Shown here: piece after piece, positions 17,532 through 26,381 of the stretch
How the letters are laid out: each line of letters opens with the position of its first letter
Position numbering within the stretch: the first letter of the stretch is position 1
Assembly (NCBI RefSeq): GCF_965208895.1
Contig: NZ_OZ242363.1
Span: 992,001-1,056,000 of the forward strand
Length of the DNA: 64,000 nt
Direction: 5' to 3'
Origin: Poriferisodalis sp965208895
Lineage (GTDB): Bacteria > Actinomycetota > Acidimicrobiia > Acidimicrobiales > Poriferisodalaceae
Position numbers and translations under genes: made by a program
The notes under the pieces: generated by a model
The model's input: only the letters and a program-made list of their open reading frames with translations
Told to the model about the DNA's origin: nothing
Databases searched by the model: none

Positions 17532-17628
17532 CGCCAGCCGAGGCTACGGCTGACGACGAATCGGAACGCTGCCGGGCGATGCGATGCAAGCCTGCCGAAG
17601 TCGCAACAGCGCGTCGCTTGCGGGAGTC

Positions 17629-18891
17629 TCACCAGGGCGCATCGTCGACCTGTACCGGCGCATCCGCAGGCTCAACGTCGACGGGTGCAGCCAGCGAGTC
17701 CCTTCTCGAAGCCTCAACCTCAGACTCAGCGGGCGCCGCATCCTCGAATGCGGCGGCAGAGTCCGGCGCTTCGAACAACGTGTTCTCGGCGTCGGCTACC
17801 GCGGGGCTGCTCGCATACGCCGCGGTGGGCGGCAGGTCGACGCCGATGTGTGCGTAGGCCGCAGCGGTGGCAATGCGGCCGCGGGGCGTGCGCTGCAGCA
17901 GCCCGCGCTGGATCAGGAACGGCTCGTACACGTCTTCCACCGTCTCGGTCTGCTCGCCCACGGTGATGGCCAGCGTCGACAGGCCCAGCGGCTGACCGGC
18001 GTGGGTCACCGCGAGCGCATCCAGGATGGCGCGGTCGACCTTGTCGAGCCCGAGTTCGTCGACGCCGAACGCGGCAAGCCCCTCGCGGGCCACCGCGACG
18101 TCGACCGCACCGCCGGCGCGCACCTCGGCGAAGTCACGCACGCGGCGCAGCAGCCGGTTGGCGATCCGCGGCGTGCCCCGGCTGCGCGAGGCGATCTCCG
18201 CAGCGCCGTCGCCGTCGATCTGCACGCCGAGAATCCCCCCGGCACGGGTCACGATCGCCGTCAGATCGTCGGTGGAGTAGTAGTCGAGACGTTCGACGAG
18301 GCCGAAGCGATCACGCAACGGTCCCGAGATCAGCCCAGTACGGGTCGTAGCGCCCACCAAGGTGAAGCGGGGCAGGTCGAATCGGATGGAGCGCGCCGCC
18401 GGTCCCTTGCCCAGCACGATGTCAATCGCGAAGTCCTCCATCGCGGGGTAGAGCACCTCTTCGACGATCTTGGGCAGCCGATGGATCTCGTCGATGAACA
18501 GCACATCGCCGTCGGCCAGATTGGTCAGGATCGCCGCGAGGTCGCCTGCCCGCTCCACGGCTGGGCCCGACGTCTGATGCAGCGCCGCGTTCAGCTCCTG
18601 GGCGATGATCGCCGCCAGCGTCGTCTTGCCGAGCCCCGGTGGGCCGGCGAACAGCAGGTGGTCGGGCGACTGGCCGCGGGCCATCGCCGCCCGCAGCGTG
18701 ATGGCGACATGCTCTCGCACTTCGGGCTGGCCCACGAACTCATCCAGTGAGCGGGGCCGCAGCGTTGTCTCGGCGTCGCCGTCGTCGGCCACCGAGCGCG
18801 CCGGATCGGTGACCTCGCTCCGGCCTGAGTCGGGCTGCGCCGCCGATTCCACCCGCCGGTAACCCTCGCTGCGCCCGCTCGCAGCGCTCAT
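17629..18891 (-). CDS. ruvB: Holliday junction branch migration helicase RuvB
   Basis: 420 residues from ATG 18891; a longer frame to 19101 is not conserved-looking. Walker A GPPGLGKT (83-90), Walker B DVLFIDEIHRLP, sensor GATTRTGLISGPLRDRFG and the C-terminal winged helix with GLSTLAITVGEQTETVEDVY are all present. It is the motor that, with RuvA, moves Holliday junctions. After PRGRIATAAAYAHIG the usual protein ends, but here about 70 Ala/Glu/Asp/Pro-rich residues follow. It is the last of ruvC-ruvA-ruvB. Confidence 0.96.
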   Translation of the reverse strand: MSAASGRSEGYRRVESAAQPDSGRSEVTDPARSVADDGDAETTLRPRSLDEFVGQPEVREHVAITLRAAMARGQSPDHLLFAGPPGLGKTTLAAIIAQELNAALHQTSGPAVERAGDLAAILTNLADGDVLFIDEIHRLPKIVEEVLYPAMEDFAIDIVLGKGPAARSIRFDLPRFTLVGATTRTGLISGPLRDRFGLVERLDYYSTDDLTAIVTRAGGILGVQIDGDGAAEIASRSRGTPRIANRLLRRVRDFAEVRAGGAVDVAVAREGLAAFGVDELGLDKVDRAILDALAVTHAGQPLGLSTLAITVGEQTETVEDVYEPFLIQRGLLQRTPRGRIATAAAYAHIGVDLPPTAAYASSPAVADAENTLFEAPDSAAAFEDAAPAESEVEASRRDSLAAPVDVEPADAPVQVDDAPW

Positions 18892-18958
18892 CGCTGCAAC
18901 CGGTCCATACCTCGGCGTGCATGCACCGACACCGATGGGCAACCCTTGGCGATGCCGC

Positions 18959-19579
18959 TCATCGCGGACCCAGCTCTTGCAGCGCCACGCGCAGCAGGGC
19001 ACCCGTGTCGGCGGCCCCGTCACGTGCGGCTTCAACCGCAACGGCGGCCATGGCCTCACGGATCTCGGCGGGCCCGAATCCCATCTGGCCGAGCGCCGCA
19101 CGAACCTCGGCTACGGCGCTGCCCGCACCGTCGCCGCCGGGACCAACCGCCGTAGCACCCCCGGCCATCTCGGGCGCGCCGAGCCGAGATTTCAAGTCGA
19201 GCACCATGCGCTTGGACGTCTTGGCGCCGATGCCGGGCACCAGCTCCAGCGCGGCGGCATCATCGGCGGCAACTGCCCGCCGCAGCTCGTCGGGCGGCAG
19301 GTGTGAGAGCACCGCAAGCGCCAGCGCGGGCCCCACGCCGTGCGCGCTCAGCAGCGCCTCGAAGCAGCGTCGCTCATCGAGCTCGGCGAACCCGTAGAGG
19401 TCTGAGCTGTCTTCACGCACGTGATGGTGGACGTACACGAAGCACTCGTCGCCCACCGGTCCCGCACCGGCCAGCGCGGCGGCCCCAACAGTGACGCGGT
19501 ACCCCACCCCGCCGGCCTCGATCAGCAGTTCGCCGCCAGGATCCTTGTCGAGCAGACGCCCGCGCACCGAGCCGATCAT
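18959..19579 (-). CDS. ruvA: Holliday junction branch migration protein RuvA
   Basis: 206 residues from ATG 19579, overlapping the ruvC stop by four bases. N-terminal OB fold (MIGSVRGRLL, GVGYRVTV), two HhH motifs (GVGPALALAVLSHL and VPGIGAKTSKRMVLDLKSRL) and the C-terminal domain contacting RuvB (RAALGQMGFGPAEIREAM). It binds the four-way junction and loads RuvB. Confidence 0.95.
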   Translation of the reverse strand: MIGSVRGRLLDKDPGGELLIEAGGVGYRVTVGAAALAGAGPVGDECFVYVHHHVREDSSDLYGFAELDERRCFEALLSAHGVGPALALAVLSHLPPDELRRAVAADDAAALELVPGIGAKTSKRMVLDLKSRLGAPEMAGGATAVGPGGDGAGSAVAEVRAALGQMGFGPAEIREAMAAVAVEAARDGAADTGALLRVALQELGPR

Positions 19580-20106
19580 GCTCGCAAGCCTGCCCGGGGC
19601 GAGGCCGCAGCAAGCTGCCACGACGCTTGGGACAGGTGGCACAGCGCAACCGCAGCAGCATCGGCGGCATCGGCCGGCTCGGGAGGCCCCGGCAGCGCCA
19701 GCAGCTCGCCGACCATGCGCTTCATCTGGTCTTTGTCGGCCCCGCCCCAGCCGGAGATGGCCTGCTTGATCTGGGTCGGCGTGTACTCGACCACCTCGAT
19801 CCCCGCGGCCGCCGCGAGTGCCATGGCCAAGCCGGCCACCTGCGCCACGCCGATCGCCGTACGGACATTCACCTGAAAGAAGACACGCTCCACGGCCACC
19901 ACCGAGGGCTGGAACTCGCCAAGAAGGTTCTGCAGCTCTGCCATGTGCGCGGCCAGCCGCACCGCTTGGGGCTCTGCGGGATCGGTGCGCACAACGCCCA
20001 GCGCCACTGCCTCATTGCGGGTGCGCTGCGCGCCAGAGCCGCGAATCTGTTCGATCACGCCGTATCCGCAGCGCGACAGTCCAGGGTCGATCCCAAGTAC
20101 GAACAT
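19576..20106 (-). CDS. ruvC: Holliday junction resolvase RuvC
   Basis: 176 residues. The catalytic acidic residues are in FVLGIDPGLSRCGYG, VAVERVFFQVNV and the C-terminal DAADAAAVALCH. The core GVAQVAGLAMALAA and YTPTQIKQAISGWGGADK match the family. It is first in ruvC-ruvA-ruvB, 93 bases after yebC, the standard actinobacterial order. The start ATG 20106 is unambiguous. Confidence 0.96.
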   Translation of the reverse strand: MFVLGIDPGLSRCGYGVIEQIRGSGAQRTRNEAVALGVVRTDPAEPQAVRLAAHMAELQNLLGEFQPSVVAVERVFFQVNVRTAIGVAQVAGLAMALAAAAGIEVVEYTPTQIKQAISGWGGADKDQMKRMVGELLALPGPPEPADAADAAAVALCHLSQASWQLAAASPRAGLRA

Positions 20107-20199
20107 CAGTACGAACCGTAGCCTTTGCCGCCTCGCCGGCCGGGTATGGGACAGGCATGCGGCCCGTGCGCGATCGGCATTGCGAGCCCGGCGCCTGCG

Positions 20200-20973
20200 T
20201 CAGTTGGCGATCGACTCCAGCAGGGATTCGCTGATGTCGAAGTTGGCGTAGACGCCTTGCACGTCGTCGTGGTCGTCGAGCGCGTCGAGCACTGCCATGA
20301 CCTGCTTGGCCGACGACACGCTGGTCAGCTCGATGAGATTCTGCGGCGCATAGGTCAGATCTGCCGAGCTCACCGCAATGCCCGCCGCCTCGATTGCCTC
20401 GCGCACTGCCATGGTGTCGGCCGGCTCGGTGATGACGCGCCAGGTGTCGCCCTCGCGCTCGATGTCCTCGGCGCCTGCGTCCAGCGCCGCCAGCATCAGT
20501 TCGTCCTCATCGGGATCGGCCGCGTCAGGCTCCGATGCCACCGCGGGCACCACCACCACGCCCTGGCGCTCGAATTGCCACGCGACAGCGCCCGGCTCGG
20601 CCAGCGAGCCGCCGGCGCGCGTGAACACGCTGCGAATCTCCGAGCCGGTGCGATTGCGATTGTCGGTGAGCACGTCCACGAACATGGCAACCCCGCCGGG
20701 CGCATAGCCCTCGTAGGTGACCTGCTCATACGACACGCCCTCCAGCTCGCCGGTGCCCCGCTTGATGGCCCGCTCGATCGTGTCGAGCGGCACCGAGTTG
20801 TCACGGGCCTTCTGGTACGTCGTGCGCAGCGTGGCGTTGGAGTCGAGGTCGCCGCCGCCCTCACGCGCCGCAACCTCCACCTGGCGGATCAGCTTGGCGA
20901 ACAGCTTCCCGCGCGCCTTGTCGGCGGCACCCTTGCGGTACTTGATCGTCGCCCACTTGGAATGACCGGACAC
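20200..20973 (-). CDS. yebC: YebC/PmpR family protein
   Basis: 257 residues from GTG 20973 (SGHSKWATIKYRKGAADKAR), preceded by a purine-rich GGAGGGGG ribosome site. Family signatures are KLFAKLIRQVEVAAREGGGD, NATLRTTYQKARDNSVP, YEGYAPGGVAMFVDVLTDNR and GGSLAEPGAVAWQFE. Members act as transcriptional regulators or as translation factors that relieve ribosome stalling. It lies upstream of ruvC, as in many bacteria. An upstream extension to 21144 has no support. Confidence 0.95.
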   Translation of the reverse strand: MSGHSKWATIKYRKGAADKARGKLFAKLIRQVEVAAREGGGDLDSNATLRTTYQKARDNSVPLDTIERAIKRGTGELEGVSYEQVTYEGYAPGGVAMFVDVLTDNRNRTGSEIRSVFTRAGGSLAEPGAVAWQFERQGVVVVPAVASEPDAADPDEDELMLAALDAGAEDIEREGDTWRVITEPADTMAVREAIEAAGIAVSSADLTYAPQNLIELTSVSSAKQVMAVLDALDDHDDVQGVYANFDISESLLESIAN

Positions 20974-21192
20974 AAACCCCCTCCCACATGAGACATGCCG
21001 AGCAGCGTGCGCCGCAACGCATGCGCTCGTAGCAGTTCGGACAGTCTGCCCGACGCGCCAGCTCAGCCGAAGTCTTGGCGACAAACACGATGCTGCTGTA
21101 CTTCCAAGCCCTCGGGCGCGGCGCCCAAGTGCTCGAACAGACATCCGTGGGAGAGGGGGCCGCTTGCTGGGGATCCCTCTTGGAAAGAAGCC

Positions 21193-21846
21193 TTACGGCA
21201 TTCGGCCCGGTGCAGCAGCAGTAACGACCATGTCCAGGAAGATCTGGTGAATGCGATCATCCGCAGTCAGCTCGGGGTGAAAGCTCGACACCAAGATCGG
21301 GCCTGATCGGCACAGCACCGGGACAGGTGCGTGAACATCGCGGCCCGTCGAGTTTGCGGCGGGCCGGATCTCGGCGAGCACCTCCACGCCGTCACCGGAG
21401 CGCTCCACCCATGGGGCTCGAATGAACACGGCGTGAAAGGGCTTGTCGAGGCCCTGGGTGGCGAGACTCGCCTCGAAGCTCGCAACCTGGCGGCCGAAGG
21501 CGTTGCGGCGCACAGAGATGTCGATGGCGCCGAAGCATCGCTGATCGGGTCGACCGTCGAGCACCTCCGCCGCCAGCAGGATCATGCCCGCGCAGGTGCC
21601 GAACGCCGGCATGCCGTCGGCCAGACGGGCCGACAGCGCATCGAACAGACCGCTGGTGCGCAGCAGGTGCGACATCGTGGTCGACTCTCCGCCGGGAAGC
21701 GCCACCGCATCGACGCCATCGAGGTCTGCGGGCACACGCACTTCGACAGCTCGCGCTCCGACGCGCCGGAAGGCGGCGACATGCTCGGCCGCTGCTCCTT
21801 GCAGCGCGACGACGCCGATCAGCGACTGGCTATTGCTCGCGGCCAC
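21193..21846 (-). CDS. pdxT: Pyridoxal 5'-phosphate synthase glutaminase subunit PdxT
   Basis: 217 residues from GTG 21846. Class I glutaminase that feeds ammonia to PdxS. Catalytic Cys is in FGTCAGMILLA; the His-Glu pair is in SSFHPELTAD. The substrate loop LPGGESTTMSHLL is standard. It follows pdxS by 24 bases and is clearly co-transcribed with it. The 219 bases after it, up to yebC, hold nothing I recognise. Confidence 0.96.
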   Translation of the reverse strand: MAASNSQSLIGVVALQGAAAEHVAAFRRVGARAVEVRVPADLDGVDAVALPGGESTTMSHLLRTSGLFDALSARLADGMPAFGTCAGMILLAAEVLDGRPDQRCFGAIDISVRRNAFGRQVASFEASLATQGLDKPFHAVFIRAPWVERSGDGVEVLAEIRPAANSTGRDVHAPVPVLCRSGPILVSSFHPELTADDRIHQIFLDMVVTAAAPGRMP

Positions 21847-21870
21847 TGCTTTGCCGGACGGCTCAGCCTC

Positions 21871-22818
21871 TTACCAGCCGCGATCGGCGAGCTTGGTTTC
21901 GAGACCTTCCATCTCGAGACCCGGCATGGCGCTGCCGAGCCCCCGGCTGACCTTGGCCACCACTGACGGATCGCGGTAGTGCGTTGTGGCCTCGACGATC
22001 GCCTCGGCGCGTGGCCCAGGGTCTTCGCTCTTGAAGATCCCCGACCCGACGAAGACGGCTTCGGCGCCGAGCTGGCACACCAGCGAAGCGTCGGCGGGCG
22101 TCGCGATGCCGCCTGCGCAGAACAGAGGCACCGGCAAACGGCCGGTCTCAGCGATCTCCTGCACCAGGCCGAGCGGCGACTGCAGCTGCTTCGCCCAATC
22201 GAACAGCTCGGCGGAATCGGCCTGGGTGATCTTGGCGATGTCGCCAGTGATCGAGCGCAGGTGCCGGACGGCCTCCACGATGTTGCCAGTGCCTGCCTCG
22301 CCCTTCGAGCGAATCAAGCAGGCGCCCTCGGAGATGCGTCGCAGCGCCTCGCCCAGGTTCGTGGCACCGCACACGAACGGGACGGTGAACGCCCACTTGT
22401 CGATGTGATGGGTCTCGTCTGCGGGCGTGAGCACCTCAGACTCGTCGATGTAGTCGACGTCGAGCGCCTCGAGCACCTGGGCCTCGCCGAAGTGGCCGAT
22501 GCGAGCCTTGGCCATGACCGGGATCGTCACTGCCGCCTGGATGCCCTCGATCATTGCCGGGTCGCTCATGCGGGCCACACCGCCGTCGCGGCGGATGTCG
22601 GCGGGAACCCGTTCGAGCGCCATGACGGCGACCGCCCCGGCATCTTCCGCAATCTTGGCCTGCTCGGGCGTGACCACGTCCATGATGACGCCGCCGCGGA
22701 GCATGTCGGCAAGCCCGCGCTTGACCCGCACGGTTCCCACCATCTGGGACTCTGCGGCTTGCGCATGGGAGGGCATCGAGATGCCAGCCTGGCCTGTGCT
22801 CGTGGGGCCTGAATTCAT
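21871..22818 (-). CDS. pdxS: Pyridoxal 5'-phosphate synthase lyase subunit PdxS
   Basis: 315 residues. TIM barrel that builds PLP from ribose 5-phosphate, glyceraldehyde 3-phosphate and ammonia. Highly conserved segments include RGGVIMDVVTPEQAKIAEDA, AVMALERVPADIRRDGGVAR, the catalytic-lysine region VMAKARIGHFGEAQ, FVCGATNLGEALRRI and GAEAVFVGSGIF. ATG 22818 adds an N-terminal tail of about 25 residues before the usual start of the fold. Confidence 0.97.
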   Translation of the reverse strand: MNSGPTSTGQAGISMPSHAQAAESQMVGTVRVKRGLADMLRGGVIMDVVTPEQAKIAEDAGAVAVMALERVPADIRRDGGVARMSDPAMIEGIQAAVTIPVMAKARIGHFGEAQVLEALDVDYIDESEVLTPADETHHIDKWAFTVPFVCGATNLGEALRRISEGACLIRSKGEAGTGNIVEAVRHLRSITGDIAKITQADSAELFDWAKQLQSPLGLVQEIAETGRLPVPLFCAGGIATPADASLVCQLGAEAVFVGSGIFKSEDPGPRAEAIVEATTHYRDPSVVAKVSRGLGSAMPGLEMEGLETKLADRGW

Positions 22819-22872
22819 GGGGTCAGTGTAGGGAGCGGCCCCGGTGCTGCCCCGGGGATGCGCACGCTGCGC

Positions 22873-23688
22873 TCAGAACTCGCGCAGGACAGCGACCCGC
22901 GTCTCGAGGTCTGCCCGGTAGTCGGGCAGGTCGTCGGTGGCCGCCGTCTCCGCGGATCGGGGATCGGCCAGCCACAGCGGCCAGGTCACCCGCGGCGCGT
23001 CGCTGCGTACGCCTGCCGACGACATCGACTCCAGCGCATTTGCGAGGCCCGGCGGGTAGCGCGTCAGCCGCACGGCCTCGGCGTCGTCGTGGAAGTCGCT
23101 GCCCGTGCTGGCCTCGCGCTCGGTGCGGGCCTGCACCAGCGGCCACAGGGCGGGCCACAGCAGCGCCGGAAGCCCGACCGTGGTGACAAGGGTGGTGAGG
23201 TAGGCGGCACGCCCGTCACGAATCTGGGTCGCCAACCGTGCGACTACCGCCTCGAGCTCGATGCGATTCAGCGAATCGAGCAAGCCCCTGGTGACGACGA
23301 CGGTGGATTGACCAGGCCGCCGGCCGAACGCAGTGGCGTTCACCGCACTGCTGGGCGCGACCACTAGTTCCGGCACGGGAACGCCCACCAGCAGGCACAC
23401 ACCGTCGACGACGTTGGCCAAGCGAGGTTCGTCGGGGGGATCGAGCTCGCTGGAGCTGGTGCCGACGAGCAACTTGCGCAGGCGCCGTTCCCCGACCGCC
23501 AGCTCCCCTGCGGCCAACCCGCACGCAGCCACCACCGCGAGCGGGACCACCCACCAGCCGAGCGACGTGAACAGTGCCGCCGCGACACCCGCGAGCGCGG
23601 CTGCGACGACGTGCACGGCCCAGAACTCCGCCAGCAGCTTGTCGGCTCGGCTGCGATAGATGGCGAACAGCGGGTCCACGCGTTGCAT
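22873..23688 (-). CDS. M48/HtpX-like membrane protein lacking the HExxH motif
   Basis: 271 residues. An N-terminal double hydrophobic segment (about 25-62) is followed by sequence typical of M48 peptidases: ANVVDGVCLLVGVPVPELVV, NATAFGRRPGQSTVVVTRGL and NRIELEAVVARLATQI. In active members the last stretch contains H-E-x-x-H. Here the aligned residues are R151, L152 and Q155, so both zinc histidines and the catalytic glutamate are gone. A pseudopeptidase is the best call. It may bind substrate or partner proteins in the membrane. It is on the minus strand after pdxS, with nothing known to operate with it. Confidence 0.75.
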   Translation of the reverse strand: MQRVDPLFAIYRSRADKLLAEFWAVHVVAAALAGVAAALFTSLGWWVVPLAVVAACGLAAGELAVGERRLRKLLVGTSSSELDPPDEPRLANVVDGVCLLVGVPVPELVVAPSSAVNATAFGRRPGQSTVVVTRGLLDSLNRIELEAVVARLATQIRDGRAAYLTTLVTTVGLPALLWPALWPLVQARTEREASTGSDFHDDAEAVRLTRYPPGLANALESMSSAGVRSDAPRVTWPLWLADPRSAETAATDDLPDYRADLETRVAVLREF

Positions 23689-23770
23689 TCAACCGTGTCC
23701 GCGCACTTGCAACACAGCAGGCACGAAAAATGCGCGCGCTGACGATGAGGTGTCGCGGTATGTTGACGCC

Positions 23771-23977
23771 ATGGCCGACGAGGAAGTCCCCGATTCGCTG
23801 CCGCCAGTCGGCGAGGCACTCGACGCGACGTTCGCAGTCCAGCGTGCCGCCCTGCGACGGGTCGAGGCATCGCAGCGCAATATCGAGGCATCGCAGCGCG
23901 AGACAGCTGAGGCGCTGACAGGCCATACCGAGCTACTGCTGAGCATCGCCGACAAGGTAGGCAAGCTCAGCGAGTGA
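23771..23977 (+). CDS. Small coiled-coil protein of unknown function
   Basis: 68 residues, acidic N-terminus (MADEEVPDSLPP) followed by a helix with heptad-like repeats: RVEASQRNIEASQRETAEAL. Two successive near-identical ten-residue units (RVEASQRNIE, EASQRETAE) are encoded by a short direct repeat in the DNA. It is alone on the plus strand between minus-strand genes. The start is chosen at the first ATG of the soluble part. It may not be translated. Confidence 0.4.
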   Translation: MADEEVPDSLPPVGEALDATFAVQRAALRRVEASQRNIEASQRETAEALTGHTELLLSIADKVGKLSE

Positions 23978-23996
23978 AGGCCGCTCGGTGCCGTTG

Positions 23997-25076
23997 TCAA
24001 GCTGAAGTGCGCTGCGCAATGGCGCGCTCGTACATGTCGAGGTAGATGTCCGCCAGCCGGGACATCGAGAACTGCTCGGCTCGCTGGCGGCCCGCAGCGA
24101 CGAGGTCGGCGGCTCGGTCGGGCTGGGTGAGCACGTCGATGAGCGCCGACGCCAGCGCTGCGGGGTCGCCGGGAGGCACCAGCACGGCCTCGTCGCCGAC
24201 GCGCACCACGTTGCGATAGCCCCCTAGGTCGCTGGCTACGACCGGCGTGCGCGCCGCCATCGCCTCCAGCAGCACCACGCCGAAGCTCTCGCCGTGCAGC
24301 GACGGCACGCAGAACACGTCGGCGCCCTTGATGCGCGCCAGCTTCTCGGTCTCGCTGACCCGTCCCAGCCACTCGATGCGCGTGTCGCGCTGGTACCTGC
24401 GCTGCAGCTCTTCGGTCTGCGGGCCGCGCGACATCACCCACAGCCGGATGCCCTCGGGCAGCCGTGACATGGCGTCAAGCAGAACCGTGAGGCCCTTGCG
24501 CGGCTCATGGCGACCGATGTAGGCGATGGTGGGCGCACCGTTTCGCTTCGGTTTCGCGCTGTCGAAGAGGTCGAGCTCGACGCCGTTGAACACCAGCTCG
24601 TACTCGCCGCCGACGCCGTCGTGGGCCATCTCGGCGGCATCGGCTGAGACCGCGGCCCGTATTTCCATGCGCGTCGCCAGCCAGCGCGTTCCGGGCACGA
24701 GGTAGGCGAGGCTGCCCCCTGCAGCGTGCCAGGTGCCCACGGTGGGTGCGCTGCGCAGGAACAGCGCCGTCTGCGTCGGCCCGGGGCACAGCGGCTCGTG
24801 CAGGTGCACGACGTCGAACGCTTCGTCGCGCAGCGCGCGCACCGTGCGCAGCGTGCAGGCGAAGTCGGGAGCAATCGGCGCGACCGAACCGTTCGCGAAC
24901 GTAGGGATGCTCGCGCCGAGCGGCGTGACACCGGTCTGGGGCGGCGCGCCGTCGCACGGAGCGAGCACCCGGGCGTCGTGGCCTTTCGCGGACAACGCGC
25001 GGGCCAAGCCCAGCACCTGCACCTGAACGCCACCGGCGCTGGTCAGGCTGTACGGCGAGATGATCCCGATCCTCAC
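23997..25076 (-). CDS. pimA: PimA-like glycosyltransferase (phosphatidylinositol mannosyltransferase)
   Basis: GT4 glycosyltransferase of 359 residues. The start is GTG 25076 (VRIGIISPYSLTSAGGVQVQ), with GAGGA eight bases upstream. Conserved elements: GGVQVQVLGLARALSAKGHD, VVHLHEPLCPG, a GTWHAAGG acceptor loop, VFNGVELDLFD, IGRHEPRKGL and the donor-binding LHGESFGVVLLEAMAARTPVVAS. In Actinobacteria this pattern next to patA and pgsA is the enzyme that adds the first mannose to phosphatidylinositol. Substrate assignment depends on that context. Confidence 0.87.
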   Translation of the reverse strand: MRIGIISPYSLTSAGGVQVQVLGLARALSAKGHDARVLAPCDGAPPQTGVTPLGASIPTFANGSVAPIAPDFACTLRTVRALRDEAFDVVHLHEPLCPGPTQTALFLRSAPTVGTWHAAGGSLAYLVPGTRWLATRMEIRAAVSADAAEMAHDGVGGEYELVFNGVELDLFDSAKPKRNGAPTIAYIGRHEPRKGLTVLLDAMSRLPEGIRLWVMSRGPQTEELQRRYQRDTRIEWLGRVSETEKLARIKGADVFCVPSLHGESFGVVLLEAMAARTPVVASDLGGYRNVVRVGDEAVLVPPGDPAALASALIDVLTQPDRAADLVAAGRQRAEQFSMSRLADIYLDMYERAIAQRTSA

Positions 25077-25220
25077 TCGGTCGTTCCTCACTGTCGAATG
25101 GACGGTCGCAACGGACGGGCGAACGTCGCCGGCCATCCGCGCGGGAAACCTCACTGCCGACTTGACGCTAGGCGCGGCGCAGATGCCCCAACAAGTGCGA
25201 TCGCGCCACGGCTCAAACTC

Positions 25221-26381
25221 TCAGGAGTCCTCGGCTGTGTCGGCGGTGTCGGCGGATTGATCTGATGGCCAGTTTGGGCCGAAGAGGTGCCACTGGTGGG
25301 GTTCTGCGGCGATCAGGTTCGCCAGCTCGTCGGCGAGGCTTTGGGTGACTGCGGTGACGTCGTCGCGCAGGCGCCCGTGGCGTGTGACGTCGATCGGCGG
25401 GCGGACAGTGCCCAGGTGCCGGCCGCGGGGGCGGAAGTACACGGCAGTCGGCAGCAGGGCTGCTCCTGATCGCAGCGCCAGCATCGCCGGGCCCGCGGGC
25501 AGGGTCGTTCGCTCGTCGCCGAAAGTCACCTCGATGCCGTCGCCGCTGATGTCTCTGTCGCACAGCAGGCAGACGATCTCGTTGCGTCGCAGCGCGCCGA
25601 GTACCTCGCGGCCGGCGTCGGGTCCGAGCGGCACGACGCGCATGCCCAGTCGCTCACGGAAGTCGGCGAACCACTCGAACAACTCGAGCGGCTGCAGGGG
25701 CTCGACCACGACCGTGATCGGCAGCCGGTTGACCGTGGCCATCCAGAACCCGGCCCACTCCCAGCCCCCCAAGTGCGGGAGAGCCAAGATGACGCCGTTG
25801 CCGCGTTCGAGGGCTTCCTCCACGTGGTGGTACGCCGGGACGTCGATGCCGCGATCCAGCGTCAGCTCGCTCAGCGCCGGCAGGCGGAACGACTCCAGCC
25901 AGTAGCGGGCATAGGAGCTGAACGCCGCCGCAGTGGCCCGCTGCAGATCGTCTGGGGAGTCTGTGGCCGATGCGGGAGCAATTGCCGGGACGGTATCAGG
26001 GTGCCCGGCTCCGTCGGCGACCCAGCGCTGTGCCCGGGCCTGGTGCCGCCGCACCATCGCGGCCTTGGCCGGCATCAGGCGGGCCAGTGCCGGCCCGGCG
26101 AGCCCGGCAACACGCTCGGTGAGCCACAGCGGAGCCAGCCGGGCAGCCGACGCGCCCACCTGGTACGCCAGCACTGTCGCCCTGTCCCGCCCTCGCAGGC
26201 GGCGTGCCCTGTCCCGCCCTCGCAGGCGGCGTGCCCTGTTGCGGCTTCGCACGCGGCGCGTCTTGCCCGGCCCCTGCTCGCTGAATGCTGGATGCCGTCG
26301 TTGCCAGCGGCGTTTCGTGGGCCGTCCTGGAAGGCGGCGCACGAGGACCTGCGCGCGCTCTCGAGGCGACACTGCGTTCAC
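25221..26381 (-). CDS. PatA-like acyltransferase (phosphatidylinositol mannoside acyltransferase)
   Basis: LPLAT/HtrB-type membrane acyltransferase, 386 residues if it begins at GTG 26381, whose GTGA overlaps the pgsA stop. Catalytic-type motif LPHLGGWEWAGFW, then VVVEPLQPLELFEWF, RLGMRVVPLG, LLCDRDISGDGIEVTFGD and LRSGAALLPTAVYF. It should acylate the mannose of PIM. The first ~80 residues are abnormal: Arg-rich, with a nine-residue repeat (RRLRGRDRA) encoded by a 27-bp tandem repeat. The true start could lie after this region. Confidence 0.85.
   Translation of the reverse strand: MNAVSPRERAQVLVRRLPGRPTKRRWQRRHPAFSEQGPGKTRRVRSRNRARRLRGRDRARRLRGRDRATVLAYQVGASAARLAPLWLTERVAGLAGPALARLMPAKAAMVRRHQARAQRWVADGAGHPDTVPAIAPASATDSPDDLQRATAAAFSSYARYWLESFRLPALSELTLDRGIDVPAYHHVEEALERGNGVILALPHLGGWEWAGFWMATVNRLPITVVVEPLQPLELFEWFADFRERLGMRVVPLGPDAGREVLGALRRNEIVCLLCDRDISGDGIEVTFGDERTTLPAGPAMLALRSGAALLPTAVYFRPRGRHLGTVRPPIDVTRHGRLRDDVTAVTQSLADELANLIAAEPHQWHLFGPNWPSDQSADTADTAEDS
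26179..26259. repeat. 27-bp tandem repeat in the 5' part of the patA-like gene
   Basis: Two identical 27-bp units (26179-26205 and 26206-26232) are followed by a diverged third. Each contains CCGCC, six bases, GGCGG, the same hairpin type as the tgt minisatellite. The period keeps the reading frame. Confidence 0.85.

Noticed and set aside
20974..21192. Small gene or RNA between yebC and pdxT
   Set aside because: No frame with plausible start and composition, no stable conserved-looking structure.
21860..21880. Fourth copy of the 93-bp element between pdxT and pdxS
   Set aside because: Only 16 bases of the flank match copy A; the element body is absent, so it is not listed as a copy.
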